From: Eumeta japonica
Taxonomy: Eukaryota > Arthropoda > Insecta > Lepidoptera > Psychidae
NCBI GenBank assembly: GCA_005406025.1
Contig: BGZK01000145.1
Coordinates: 310,001 to 374,000 of the forward strand
DNA length: 64,000 bases
Reading direction: 5' to 3'
Of the stretch, positions 24,835 to 36,325 are shown one piece after another. The first letter of the stretch is position 1. Each line of letters starts with the position of its first letter. Made by a program: the position numbers and the translations under genes. Under the pieces are notes generated by a model, which saw nothing but the letters and a program-made list of their open reading frames with translations, was not told the DNA's origin and searched no databases.

Positions 24835-24925
24835 GGTAACGAAACTCGGATCGGCAACAACACTAGGACCAGAACCGGAATGAGTGTTGGGAGCGGGACC
24901 GATACTCGGATTGGATGTGGGATGA
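24835..24925 (-). repeat. Degenerate hexamer repeat, composite family
   Basis: The minus strand carries repeated words of the type ATCCGAGT, CGGTCCCGCTCC and CATTCCGGTTC. It belongs with the other hexamer-rhythm segments in the window. A 76-codon minus-strand frame with a repetitive Pro/Val/Leu pattern is its translation, not a gene. Confidence 0.55.
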
Positions 24926-26723
24926 GATATTTGTACAAGATGTCTTCAAATTTAGATTTGAAATATCTTTGTTTCATATAACATAACATTTTTAAAATGT
25001 CTTAAATATTTTACGAATTTTCTACCCTACCATTGGTTCGGAAGGCAGTTTTCACTCGAGAAAAACGAACAAGAAACTTGAAAGACTTATGGATTCATTC
25101 TACATTTATACACGTAAACGAAGCCGTGGGAAAAAGCTGGTTTACAACAAGGTAAATAAAATAAATTTTGTTTGCAATGATGTGAATAGAATTTTTTGGT
25201 ATGTTATTAAATAAATCATATTGACACAGAAGATTTATGAAGAATAAGGCATTTAAAATATTCAATTTAAAATTATAAACATTTTGTGCTGTATATTAAA
25301 TGAGAAAAAATGTAATATAGTAAGTAAAAAACTGGATGACATTATGTAGCTCCGATGGCGTCACACAAATGAAGGTACGTTAGTGTTAGTTCAGACCGTT
25401 ATATAGTTTTCAAGAAGTCTAAGTACTAAGGAACCAGAAATTTCAGCACCCAAATTCTAGAAGTCTAGAAATCAGATACTCTCTAGTAGTTTTATGACTA
25501 CATATCTTGTATGTTTTCCGAGTAATTTAGGTAGATACAACTACTGAAATTTTTCCTAGAAATTCTAGGTTTCAACTAGGGATTCCGTTCATACTTTCCT
25601 AAGCTAATTTAATTTTCAGTTTTATAAAAACTGCTTTTTTTTTAAATTGAAGTTTTTTCTAATTAGCCCTTTAAAAATATAGATCACGCAATACAGACGA
25701 CAAACATTGAATTCGAAACCTTCGAGATGAACCAATACGTCGGTACACGTGCTGCGTCGATCGTGCATTTCTGCCTATGACGTAAACTCGAAGGTTGTGC
25801 CCGGGACGCCTTCGGTGTTTCAGCAGTGTAATACGACGTCATGATGACCTGGTACCTTCAGCCTCGGGATCATACACGGCACGTTACGTCATCGTTGTAG
25901 ATTCGGGTTTCTCAGTCTTAGGTCCCGATGATACTTATTATTTTTGGGCAATCCGCATTAAGTTTTATAAGTCTAAATTATGTTATTTGTCTAAAAATAT
26001 GTTTATGAAAAGTTTTTGTAACCATTTTCAACAAAGTTATTTTCAATTTGATACGCATTAAGTTCTGTTTGATCTTATATGGAGTGCAAACAGCAAATGA
26101 AATTAGCTTTAAATGATTTACATAAAATTATATAATATTGCATTATTAAAACCGTTATAAATTATATTTTTATGTGTATTATTAATAATCATGTCAAACC
26201 AAAACAGCGAAACGGAGAATCTGTAATTATTTAATGTAAGTCTGAACTAAGAACTGAAATGAATTTAGGATCCCGGCTTCAATTTGTTTCAGTTTATAGA
26301 CTAAAGGGTTGAAACTACGTTGAGGACAGACAAGCCGTAGTTCCAAGTTCAACAATGAACTATGTGCAAAATGTTTAGAATTCAGTCAGATCGGGAGGGG
26401 TGAGACTACATAAGCACAGGCAAGTGCTAGTTAGAAGATACGTGTGTAAAATGTTTATAATTCCACACATTACTAAACTTTAACATGAGTAGACAAGGGA
26501 TATTCTAAGAGAGGAAACACCGACTGAGGGTAGTTAATTCCAAGCGTCCTAATCCCCAGAAAAATGGTTTTCCATATGCTTTTCTAAGCAAAGTTATTTT
26601 TATAAAATCGACATCTGTTTCATTTGTAGAAGATTGCCACGCTAATGCTTCATCGGCAATTCGGGATCGATAATTTTATTGTTTATGGTACCTCAAAACT
26701 ATCTTAAGTAATTATGAGGTAAA

Positions 26724-26743
26724 AAGGTTGAAATTTCAACCTT
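26724..26743. repeat. 20-bp perfect palindrome
   Basis: The sequence is its own reverse complement (AAGGTTGAAA followed by TTTCAACCTT) with no spacer. It directly abuts the 64-bp palindrome that starts at 26744. Confidence 0.9.
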
Positions 26744-26807
26744 GATGATGACAATCTAGATATTTTAATACAATTAATTGTATTAAAATATCTAGATTGT
26801 CATCATC
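26744..26807. repeat. 64-bp perfect palindrome, no spacer
   Basis: Two 32-base arms (26744-26775 and 26776-26807) are exact reverse complements, without mismatch and without loop. The outer ends read GATGATGACAATC / GATTGTCATCATC and the centre is CAATTAATTG. Long spacerless palindromes are unstable in DNA, so this is either young, a replication-template-switch product, or an assembly or amplification artefact. Confidence 0.92.
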
Positions 26808-27029
26808 TTAATAAAATGTTTCGCGACTTGGATGCATTCGATGTCAAAAACCTTTTATAGCCCAATGAACACCCGTTAAATCTATGCTATAATAATGTCT
26901 ATTAGAAATTTGAACTACTAGATCCATTGGAACAAATCACAACGTTCGAAACGTACAGGTGAAATTAATATGGATCGTATAGTTTAAATTAGAAAGGATT
27001 ATTAAAAAAAATAATTTTTGGGTCAAAGT

Positions 27030-27530
27030 TCAGTAGCTAATCGAGAATATCGGAACTCTTCCCCGGTTCTGCGACACGAAACTTCGGGATCCGATCACGT
27101 ACTTGCACGGAAGCGACATGCGACAGGTTACATGTCGCGTCCTACCACCAGCGATGTATACATAAGCTTATCAGCATTCCGGGAGCGAGTTCCGGCGTCG
27201 CCGCGCCCCGCGTCCCGCTCGCGCGCGTGGATCGATAGGCGGACGAGGGCCCCGTCGCCGGCGGGCGCCGCGCCGGCGTGACGTCAGCGGACTCTATTGA
27301 TTTTCCGGGCGGGACGGCTCCGCCGGTTCATGCCGACCTGGTGACTAGGTATGCCGAGGAAAGCGTCCGCCGCCGGAAAACTTAAGGCGTCCGTCGTTGG
27401 AAAATCTTGAGGGTGACGGCGCTCTCGCTTTCACTTTCCCCCGAGGCGCTCCTTGCCCTTCGGCGCGCGGCCGTGTGTCGGGTCCCAGACGTCGTACGGA
27501 GCGCTACCGTCGACTTAACAACTGCTCCGT
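27030..27530. promoter_or_regulatory. GC-rich island with CRE and GATA-like sites
   Basis: A CpG-rich block containing TGACGTCA at 27279-27286 and a CTTATCAG (GATA-type) site at about 27168-27175. The frames through it (87 and 64 codons) are Arg/Ser/Ala/Pro-rich and not credible proteins. A promoter or enhancer, or a non-coding first exon, is the most natural reading. Confidence 0.4.
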
Positions 27531-28116
27531 AGGTTTCGGTCAACTTTTTAGTTGTTACTATTTAATTAAAATGGCACCAAAAACAATTTAGTAATCGTAA
27601 ATTAAACCTTAATTACTGCCGCATGTACTTTGCTGACTCTGAATAAAACTCTTTTTTAAACTGTGGCAAATTAAGAGTCTCATACACTTCCACAAAGATT
27701 TTTAATAAAAAGTCGCTTATAAAATAAAATTTACGTTCCACCTCCTCCTTTTAACGGGTTTTAACCCTAACAACCGTTAAAAAGCGGATACGGAACTCGA
27801 ATTTAATTTTAAAAGTGACTGTTTATTAAATATCAGTTTAAAAGGAGATGGTGGAAGACCTGTTCTTCATTTGATTCGATCTAACAGCTGATTTATAAAA
27901 CGGATCAAGTGTTCCATTTAACGTTTACGGTGATGGGTGTTTACAATGAACGGTAATGGCTGAGCAGTCTATAGGCCGGCCGTCGTATCATAACGTATTA
28001 TGTTTGACGCCGTCTGAGCGCGAAACCACCACCGTGTTTTTAATTTAATCAAATCGTGCCATTAGCTCTGTGCCTTGCTTTGCTTAAGGGATCGGTCTCT
28101 GACGTGGTTACGGCAT

Positions 28117-28158
28117 CGCTAGCCCGATTCGGCAGCTCCCAGCCGAATCGGGCTAGCG
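28117..28158. repeat. GC-rich 17-bp perfect hairpin
   Basis: Arms 28117-28133 and 28142-28158 are exact inverted repeats (core GCTAGCCCGATTCGGC) around the 8-nt loop AGCTCCCA. It resembles a strong terminator-type or RNA hairpin but there is no adjacent gene and no T-run. It sits in a moderately GC-rich 28060-28250 patch of unknown nature. Confidence 0.85.
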
Positions 28159-28439
28159 TCGAGGGCCAACACTTCATGCCCCAAGATATGAAATGAAAAG
28201 GATATGCCTCGGCATCGGGGGTCATTAGAATCTGACAACGATTTGACATCCGATATGCTCTGTATATTTTGTGCGTATCTGTAAAATTGACAAGACGAAA
28301 TATTTATTTAAACAAATTACTTTTGGATACTGCAAACGTATAGATTCGCATGTACGTTTCTGTTTAAATATACATTTGCTTATATGCAGCTGCTCCGCGT
28401 GGTGCATTGTCCCCCTCTAATTATATCACGAACACAGAA

Positions 28440-29035
28440 AAAATTACGTTATCTCGCATTTTTAGCGGGGGAGCGCTTCGCTGTCGACAGTAAGCCCCAC
28501 CGCCCTCTGTATAAATATTTTTATGAACCCTTTTAAGGAATAAAATTTTTTCGTTCACAATAATCAGTATAAAAGATATTGATACAAAATAAAAGATGTT
28601 GGTGAAAAAAATTAATTTTGGATTGCTGAGGGTTCAGTATTGAGTAGATAAAAATTGAAGTTAAAAATATTGTATTTTGTATTCAAGAAACTATTCATCT
28701 GAACGATGAGAAAACTCGGTTTCGGGAGGTACTCTAGTTGAATAATATTAAAAGATCGGATACATATATGTATACTTCTAGCGTTCCGCCCCGGCTTTAC
28801 CCGTGTAGTTACAGAATGTTTTTCTATTTTATATAATGTTTTATATGAAAAGATTTTACTATCCCTTCCAATCTCGTTCCTGTTTTCAATTCTGGTTCCG
28901 GTACTATTCTTGACTTCGATCCCGGTCACGCTCTTCATCCTAATCCCAATCAAACGCTCGGATTCGACCCCACTCCCGTTGTCAATTTCTTTACCAATCC
29001 CGGGTCACGATTACTCACCCGCTTCCGCTATAAAT
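28440..29035 (+). repeat. Composite repeat: GC word plus degenerate hexamers
   Basis: A 'ccgccccggctttacccg' word at about 28786-28803 is followed at 28855-29035 by hexamer-rhythm sequence (repeated TTCCGGT, GATCCCGGTC, ATCCCAAT, CACTCCCGTT). The same two-part arrangement occurs at 39510-39975 and, reversed, at 43915-44335. The earlier patch 28440-28510 may also belong to it. Confidence 0.5.
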
Positions 29036-29369
29036 TTTACAATCCCACTACACCCCCCACTCACTTTGTGTGAGATATCGGTCACAATTTATAATAATCA
29101 ATATTGAGTGATTAAGTATAGTGTATAAAATTTTACAAAAAAGCAGTGTACCTACCAAAGATAAAAAAACAATATGAAAATTTGTAAAATTGGATTTTAT
29201 GAATAAAACTGAGCCATAAGTCCGGTCGACAGACATCGATTCTTTCTGTCTAATGATTGGAGTAACATACTTAACTAAAGCTCTAAAATTATTATAAAAA
29301 TAATGAATACTGTCCATCCAGATCATCTTAAGCGTCTTGATGCTATCACTAACGTATAAATTAGTAAAC

Positions 29370-29546
29370 GTCGGCGCTCGCTCGCGACAATTGGAGCTGA
29401 GGCGCGCCGCCCACGCGCGCTCGCCCGCTCGCAGCTTATGTATTCGACATCGCTTCTCGCGCGTAAACGCCTGGTACACGCGGGTCCTTTTATCCGAAAT
29501 TTTATCCGCGTAACCGCTGGGCTTATCTCGCCCGGATAAACTCGAC
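29370..29546 (+). promoter_or_regulatory. Promoter region of gene A
   Basis: The 180 bp before the gene A start codon are GC-rich and contain several GATA-type words close together: TTATCC near 29490 and 29502, CTTATCT (AGATAAG reversed) at 29522-29528 and GGATAA at 29534-29539. No clear TATA box. GATA factors drive many insect fat-body and gut genes, but the link here is inference. Confidence 0.3.
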
Positions 29547-29810
29547 ATGGCTCGCGGACCACCGCCGACGGCGCTGGCGCTGCTGCTGCTGGCCGCCGCG
29601 GCCCGCGTCGCCTGCTACCGGGACCAGTACGACGGCGACGTCGGGAGCTACTGCGAAGACCTGTCGCCGTACCAGGGCGACCTGGACCTCGACCTGATCA
29701 AGGGCGGCTGGTTCGGCGTGGAGAGGATACTCCACACGAAGGGCGAGTACAAGATCGAGTACGACAGCGGGGAGTGCTTCTACATCGACATCAGGGAAAT
29801 CGATATCGTG
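29547..29810 (+). CDS. Gene A exon 1, secreted lipocalin-like protein
   Basis: 88 codons from an ATG to a phase-0 donor (ATCGTG/GTATGG at 29810/29811). Residues 1-22 are a classic Leu/Ala-rich signal peptide. Then come Cys36, a G-G-W-F-G-V-E-R-I-L-H block (Trp55, Phe56, Glu59, His63), Cys77 and a beta-type strand F-Y-I-D-I. Genes B, C and D show the same order and the same splice phase, and the G-x-W motif is the hallmark of the first lipocalin strand. A candidate third exon lies at 35194-35499. No exon 2 was found in the 5.4 kb between, which holds a piggyBac remnant and another broken element. The exon itself is intact and very GC-rich. Confidence 0.65.
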
Positions 29811-30572
29811 GTATGGCCATAGGAGAGTTTACGGCGAAAATCCAGTTTTAAAATTTTAATACAGCGATTTAATTAGTTTACTTAGGAAGATTACGTTGTT
29901 TATTGAAAAGATTATTCTTCTGAGGTTTTCCTTAATTCATTCATTTGCGCCAAAAAATATTAGACGGAAAATTAAATTTTGATTAGACGATGAAAAGTTC
30001 GAAAATATATTTAATAAGTTCCTTATGAGCCATAAAAATATTTTTCGACATTGGAAAATAAAATACCTGTCGAATAAGATAATAAAAAAAGTGATTGGAC
30101 GAGTCTGTCTATAGCTCAAGTAGCTAAAATCGCAATTAATATTGTATATATATATATTACAAATGTGTTTTTAGTAACGTCGCAATTGAAGACTGATACA
30201 GCAAACTTTAGTTTATTAACCCTAGACGCCTAACCTTCCCAGATAACCCTTTGAACCTAACCATTCGTCGATTCGACGACTAATTTTTGGAGACGTATTA
30301 TTTTATATATCTAATCGTGTTTTCGGTTGTTTTTACACTTTATAAATTAGGTTAAATAATATTCTATTAAAAAAATAGGTTTATTAAAAAGAAATATTTA
30401 TTTTGTACTTTTGTTACTTAGGAACTATTTTTATTAAGATCTTTTTCACTAGTTCACTTAACCCACAATGTTTAAAATTAAAAAAAATTAACAAAAATGG
30501 CCTTTTCTTCTTTGGTAAACTTAAATAATAACAGTCATATAATTCCAGAAAACATAAAAAAAAATTAAAAAA
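29811..30572. other. AT-rich interval with piggyBac end
   Basis: Intron-like or intergenic DNA after gene A exon 1. It contains (TA)n near 30145-30158 and the presumed left end of the piggyBac-like element at 30216. Nothing coding is visible. Confidence 0.4.
30216..30250. mobile_element. piggyBac-type terminus at a TTAA site
   Basis: A TTAA (30216-30219) is followed directly by CCCTAGACGCCTAACC and then CCCAGATAACCC. Terminal repeats of piggyBac elements start with CCC next to the TTAA target. It lies about 350 bp beyond the 3' end of the transposase remnant, as expected for that element. I searched by eye to about 33 kb and found no matching inverted end (GGGTTAA), so the other end is probably lost. 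Confidence 0.5.
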
Positions 30573-32339
30573 TTAAGCACATCTAAGACAGAAATCAACT
30601 TTATGTTCACCACAAATTGCAGTGTTACATTTTGAGCACAAAGATTTTGTCATGCGCCTTTTCTTGTAGGAGCAAAGTCCACATGCCTTTCTTTTTTGTT
30701 AGGGACCTCTAGGGGTTGAGTATTATTACTAGATGATGGTTGACCTTCATTTTGACCTTCACCTTGACCTTCATCAGTCGACATCCCTAAAGATTTTTTT
30801 ATCTTCAACTTCACATGTGTTGGCATACTACGAACTTCGAGCCGGATTTTCAGCCAGGATTCTGCCAGCTGCACATGCAGCTTCTTCATAAAATCACGTC
30901 GAGACATCACTTTCTGCCCCAGCACAGAAGTATTATGGCAGTAAATTATGTAGCTGTTAATACATGATATATTTATCATAGCGTAGAAAACACACAATGG
31001 CCAGCGGTTAGTTTTTCTACTGCAAGACATTACTGAGCACATTTGGTCAAATGTGTCCACGCCGCCTTTCGTGCTATTGTAGAATTCAATCATCAAGCCG
31101 TTCTCATCACAAGAAGACAGTAAGTATACCATTTTTGAAGGTTTCGGCTTATATGAAAGAAGCGTAATGGGGACATCGTAACAGAACATTGATGTATTGA
31201 CGGCTCGGGATCGACTGTTCTTCATTTCTTCTGAGATTTCCTTTTTATTAGCTCGCAAAGTTCCAACAAGCGTCAATTTATAAGGTTGCATGAGTAGCTG
31301 CTTCGCTAAGGGTACTGAAGTAAACCAGTTATCCATGGTTACATTCCGGTTCGTACCATGAATACTGCATGTAAGTTCCTTCACAAAATACTCCTCTAAA
31401 GGCAAACCTCCAGTATTGGTCCCTTTTCCAAGGTATGGGGTACTATCGATCATGTATTTTGTACCGCTATCACATATCATTTCTAACTTGACTCCATACT
31501 TGGCGGGTTTTTTTGGAATATACATTCGGAACTTACATCTCCCACGAAACGCCAGTAGCTGCTCATCAATGGTTACATTTGTCCCAGGCACATAGTTTTG
31601 GCGGCATTGAAGCATAAGCAATTTCCATATATCTCTGATAAGTGTAAAGGGATCATTTTTTTTCGTTGTAAGCGAAGTGTTTTGTCATCAAAACGGAGGC
31701 ATCGTAGAAGAAAATCGCATGTTTCTTTGCTCATGCATGACATATATCTTGTACCAGAATATTCTGTGTTGAACAGTTCATCCAAACTCAAGTGGTTATC
31801 TTTAAGAGCTGCTGCTAATAGCAAAACACCAATGAGCTAATCTCCTCTTTGGTCGTGTCATTTTGCGTTAATGTGATTTGGTTATATGTTTGCCTCTTAA
31901 TCGCAATTTCCGCGTTCGTCCACTTTACAATCTGTTCTTGTATTTCGTCAGTCAAAAAATTATCAAATAAGATCAGGGGATCCACCATATTCTTTACAGC
32001 ACGAGCTGGTCCTCTGGCAACGCGTACAATATTTATAATACCCGTTCTACTTGAAGTCTGGCCCTTGCTCGTAGTCCAGACATGACGACTTCGACTTCGA
32101 ATAGTGTTTTGGGAAAAAGACAAGATATGCGAAGTACGTGAGCGCTCCGAACTCTCCTCCAACGGTACAGAAAGTGACTGTGATCCCGAGGCCTCGTCTA
32201 GCAAAATAACTGAAGATCTACCTTCGTGATCGGATGCCTCCTCTTGATTATCACTCTCTGCATCATCCACCTCCAAACCATCTTCTGACTCGCTGTTTGA
32301 TAGCTCTTCTTGAGTACTATCGTCTTCTTCACCTATCAC
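30573..32339 (-). pseudogene. piggyBac-like transposase, frameshifted
   Basis: Minus-strand remnant of a PGBD4-type transposase of about 590 codons. It begins with an acidic Ser/Glu/Asp-rich N-terminus (from 32339). Three frames follow one another. The first ends at a stop near 31815 and the next takes over there; a second shift lies in an A8 run at about 31656-31663; a third near 30657, after P-T-R-K, separates the Cys-rich end (C-S-K-C, C-G-E-H, C-L-R-C, stop at 30573-30575). All three catalytic aspartates are in place: I-D-E-Q-L-L-A-F-R-G-R, V-T-M-D-N-W-F-T-S and G-G-V-D-T-F-D-Q. Each break looks like a one-base change, so the copy is young but cannot make a full transposase unless these are sequencing errors. 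Confidence 0.85.
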
Positions 32340-33610
32340 CTCACCATTTTTTCTTTACATAAATATATAAACGCCATTTTATGTGTATATAAAATCAGTA
32401 AATATTTTATGACATTTACAAAATCGGGCCGGATATCATCAATCATAATAACAACAACAACGAAACATTCACAATAACATCCACGGGACGAACTTCTAAT
32501 GAATAGAAAATTTTATAAAAAAGCTACCCTCGAATGTCTTGCTCGTTCTTCTTGAGGGATAACTGCCTTAGGAATGGGTGGTGACTTAAAAAAAAATAAT
32601 CACATTAAAAACTGTAATTTTTTTAAATATTATGATGTATTTGAAGTGATATAATGTACTAAATGAAGATATTTTGAATTTTAATTCTGAGTATTGCTTC
32701 CAATGGCATATCCGACATAGTGTGTGTAGTACTTGTTTAGCATAATAAAATAATGTTTTGAGGTAAGTAAATTTGATAATCCGGTCACTGTTAAGCGACG
32801 GTACGTCAACACATAATCTTGCTATTTTAAGTAAATCGTGTTTTATATTACATCGCTAATGGTATTAACTTTGATTAAAAAAACATCAAAAAATAAAGGA
32901 TATGTTAATTTATTCTGTTTTTAATATGATGGGAATCAATGCTTTAACTAGCTTTGCCTTAATAAGGGATTTTTAATTAATAATAACAATCAAGAGCAGT
33001 ACATTTACAGTAATTATTATAACCAAGTGCTGTATCAACCATTTCAATACAAGAAATGTTTTAAATCTCATAAGAAAGTATTGCTAAACTGGAAACTATA
33101 AATTTTTAATGCACTTGTTCTACGTTAAATAACTTAACACTATTTTGTTCAATTCGTAAATTGGGGAACGTAAAAATGAGAATAATGTCATAAAAATTTT
33201 ATTAGTTACGAACTCATGGAACGAGGAAACTTAATTTTGTTAGAAATAAAAAAAATTGAATGACCCTTACGGAAATGAATACCTATTATTAATTCTCTAT
33301 TACGACAAGTCAATTTACTTTTAGAAAGTAAATCGATTAAAATTAAGGTAAGCCAGTTCATTAACGACGTTTTTCATATCAGTTATTTTTTACTCGGCTA
33401 AATATTCTAAAATCAATCTGAATAATTCTTTTTCTTGAAATATTTGAATAAATCCCGAAACATACAAATGTTTTAACATATTCCTAACTAGGTACTTAAT
33501 TTAAATAGAAAGCGTTAAAAAATATAAGGACATGTTGTAAAAGATGTTTGTCATGTGATCATTACCCACATACCTTTATAAGTTACACTAAATTAAATTA
33601 TATTAGTAAA
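32340..33610. other. AT-rich interval, nothing recognised
   Basis: Presumed 5' non-coding part of the piggyBac element near 32340-32560, then AT-rich DNA. No exon-2-like sequence for gene A could be found here. Confidence 0.35.
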
Positions 33611-33619
33611 TTTATTTAA

Positions 33620-34560
33620 TATATCCTGCATCTATATTATGTTCAGTCCCAAATTCAATAATACTTCCAAATTTTTCTATACCATCCACAAAATCAATTG
33701 ATGTGATGATCCATGTGAAATTGTAGTACGGTTTAATATCGGTTGGAATAAATTTCATATTTTTTTTAAATCATTGTCTTAGTTCAGATTATTTCCTTTT
33801 ACGTCCTCGTTTCCTTTTACGACCTTCTTTAATTTTTTATTTTAATATAACATTTTTTTTTTCATTTTCACCATCATTATTGGTTGTATGTATAAAATTA
33901 ATATCTTCAAAATCAGACCTAGGTCTGTATGTATCTCTTGTTTTATTTTCATCAAAAGAAAAATTTTCCAGTAAGAATTCATATCTCTCTCTCTTTCTCT
34001 CTTTTAGGTATCCCACTTCCGCAATCAATAATATTTTTGGTATTTTAACAACAGAGGCCTTTAAATTATACTTTTCTCTCTCTAATGTTTAATTTTGATA
34101 ATATTGAATACATTCTGATAACAAAATAGGATCTTTTAAACTAGATTTCTCGGTTGCTCTTTCACCTTGATATTTTAATTAAAATTATTTTGCATCGTGA
34201 TCCGTAGAAAACTGCTTCATTTGCTGGTGTCTCTGAAGATAGAATAACTCCAAAGTAAGGATCGATTTTGTTGTTGCAAAATCCAACCTGACGATATTGC
34301 CTTATGGTGAATACCTTTCATATCGTTCAACAAATCCAATGAATATGGAACCAGCTGGTCTTGGACCCTCCGACCCAAAATCAGAAAACAAATCACCAAA
34401 TCTGGAACGATGTTATTTTTGTGGAAAAGGAAAATTCTGTTCCATTTGGTCGATACTTAGGCGCGAATTATCTGTTAGAAGTGTTCACCAAAATTCATTA
34501 ATACGATTTAAAACAGCACTAGGCAACGCATTTGGAACGTACGATGTTGTGTGAAAGTTG
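33620..34560 (-). pseudogene. Decayed multi-frame coding remnant, unrecognised
   Basis: On the minus strand a series of short blocks in changing frames reads like real protein: a block with F-G-D-L-F-S-D-F-G-S-E-G-P (about 34350-34400), then G-S-I-F-I-G-F-V-E-R-Y, a block with S-S-E-T-P-A-N-E-A-V-F-Y-G-S-R (about 34190-34240), a Lys/Arg-rich 63-codon frame (33837-34028), and a 45-residue block ending at 33624. Stops and frameshifts separate them. The segment is very AT-rich. I do not recognise the family; a transposon or an old viral insertion are both possible. No function should be inferred. Confidence 0.4.
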
Positions 34561-35193
34561 AAACATCTTTATAGAATTTTTCACTACAAGAAGGAAGAAA
34601 AACTTCAGGAAGATTTTCTTTACATTTTACAAGATCTAGAAGCATGTACCCTCTTGACTACGACGGCGGTATCTTAAATTGATGTAAACAAGTTTAAAAT
34701 TTACACATACAGCCAATTTTCATGCAAACTTCGTATAAAAACATTGCAAATTTAATTAAAACAACATTATACAAATTAAAATTGTATTCGCTTTCCATTT
34801 TTCAAGAACGAGTCAAAGTATTTAGATCAAATTAATAATATATTCAAACTGACAACACTGTAACTATATTTTGCAATAAGATACCAAGCTTTGTAATTCC
34901 TCAGTAAGATGTACAGGTTAACAACTTTATAACTTTGTAGTAACATGCCAAACCAAACATTTGATTTTATTGCGTTGCAAACTTAAAATTTAATGTTACC
35001 TCTAATTTACTAAATTTGTAAAAATGTCTAACAATAACCTCAAATATAAAATGAAACTAACTCTATGAAAACTTAAAATTTACCCTGATATTTAATAGAA
35101 AACCCGTTATTTATGTAGTTGTTACCTACACAATAACTATTTATTAGCAATATATATATATACTTTATTTTTGTTCTGTCATGACGACAAAAG

Positions 35194-35499
35194 TTAACAC
35201 GGCACAAGCGATCCAACTAATTTCAATTATGCAATAATGTGTCAAGCCTCGTAATTGTGTGTAAGGAGATGGCGCTCGCGTTGGCACAAGTCAATGTTAA
35301 GGAACATGGAACGTTACTGCAAAACGTTCTTAACGTTTTTTTCATTTCACGCAATTCTACTTCTATACAAAGGATTTGCAATAAAACCTCATTTTTTGTC
35401 ATTTTATGGGTTGATACACTATTCATTTACGGTGTTCATCTATCCTTTAGTATTTTCTTTTGCGGCTCTGTCTTCATAGTCTTGGAAATAAGGGGATGA
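35194..35499 (+). pseudogene. Gene A candidate exon 3, frameshifted
   Basis: After a T-rich tract and an acceptor-like GACAAAAG, a phase-1 frame gives A-I-Q-L-I-S-I-M-Q and then hits TAA at 35235-35237. The adjoining frame continues S-S-L-V-I-V-C and later N-S-T-S-I-Q-R-I-C-N-K before a long hydrophobic tail and a stop at 35499. Exon 3 of gene B has the same landmarks (A-I-Q-V-L-K-V, Y-L-V-L-N-F-C, T-S-S-L-K-R-V-C-D-N, hydrophobic end), and exon 3 of gene C has S-S-L-V-L-H-H-C. The match in order, cysteines and phase supports homology; the one-base shift suggests decay. If the reading is wrong, the alternative is chance similarity in a short frame. Confidence 0.45.
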
Positions 35500-36325
35500 T
35501 GCCAGTTTTGCTCTCAAAGAAATTGTAGTACGTAATTAATTCTCTTACTTAATTATTTTCTATCAAACAAAAACGGAAACTCGAATCTACTGTTATAAAA
35601 TTGCACATGTGAATTACTAAATCAGAAATTTTCGTTTGTATAAAACGTATAAGAATACATTCAGTCCAAGCAAATAGGTAAAAAAATGTTATATTTTATG
35701 CGTAACTGATTATAACATTTAATTTAAAATTTACATAAATATTACATAATACAAAGAGAATAAGTATGAAAGTGACGAACATACATTTCTAACCAAAACG
35801 AGTGTTTGATTCATATTTATATAGTGATAGATGTGTTCATTTTATAGACTATTTTCTCTTGTCTTATGATTATATAATTTTTTCTTTATACCAATGTCTT
35901 TGTCATGACATGACAGGTGGGGCTTTGAAGAATTAAAATCGCAATTAAAATACGCCTTCCTATTAGAATAAAGACAAATATCTCTCAAGTTTCTACATAG
36001 TTTTCCGCAATGAGAAAAAGCATGAAGGTACAGAAAATATTTGTCTTCACACGCATGTTCATTTTCACGTACGCGAAACCATACAAATTTTCACGTAGAC
36101 AAAACCGTGAACTAAGACTAACCATCAATTATCCTGGCCAGCGCGAGAAACGTGACTGAGTCACTCGTGCTCTCAAACGTTAGCGGGTCAAACGGTCTAA
36201 CCATAGAGCAGCGCTTAAGGTCATTAGCGTAATGTGGCCCAAAAAGGACATAGGCACATTCAATTACAATCAGGATTCTGGATGCGGTGCATAGACGGAT
36301 AACCGACTTGGATCTTTGATACGTC

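Larger units (their letters stand above)
24990..27020. other. Gene-free stretch with a double palindrome
   Basis: AT-rich DNA with one moderately GC-rich patch (25690-25930) that has no consistent frame. The only sharp structure is the double palindrome at 26724-26807. Confidence 0.4.

Noticed and set aside
29048..29548. 166-codon minus-strand frame before gene A
   Set aside because: Lies antisense to the gene A promoter; Arg/Ser-rich first part comes from GC-rich DNA and the rest is AT-rich with no domain.
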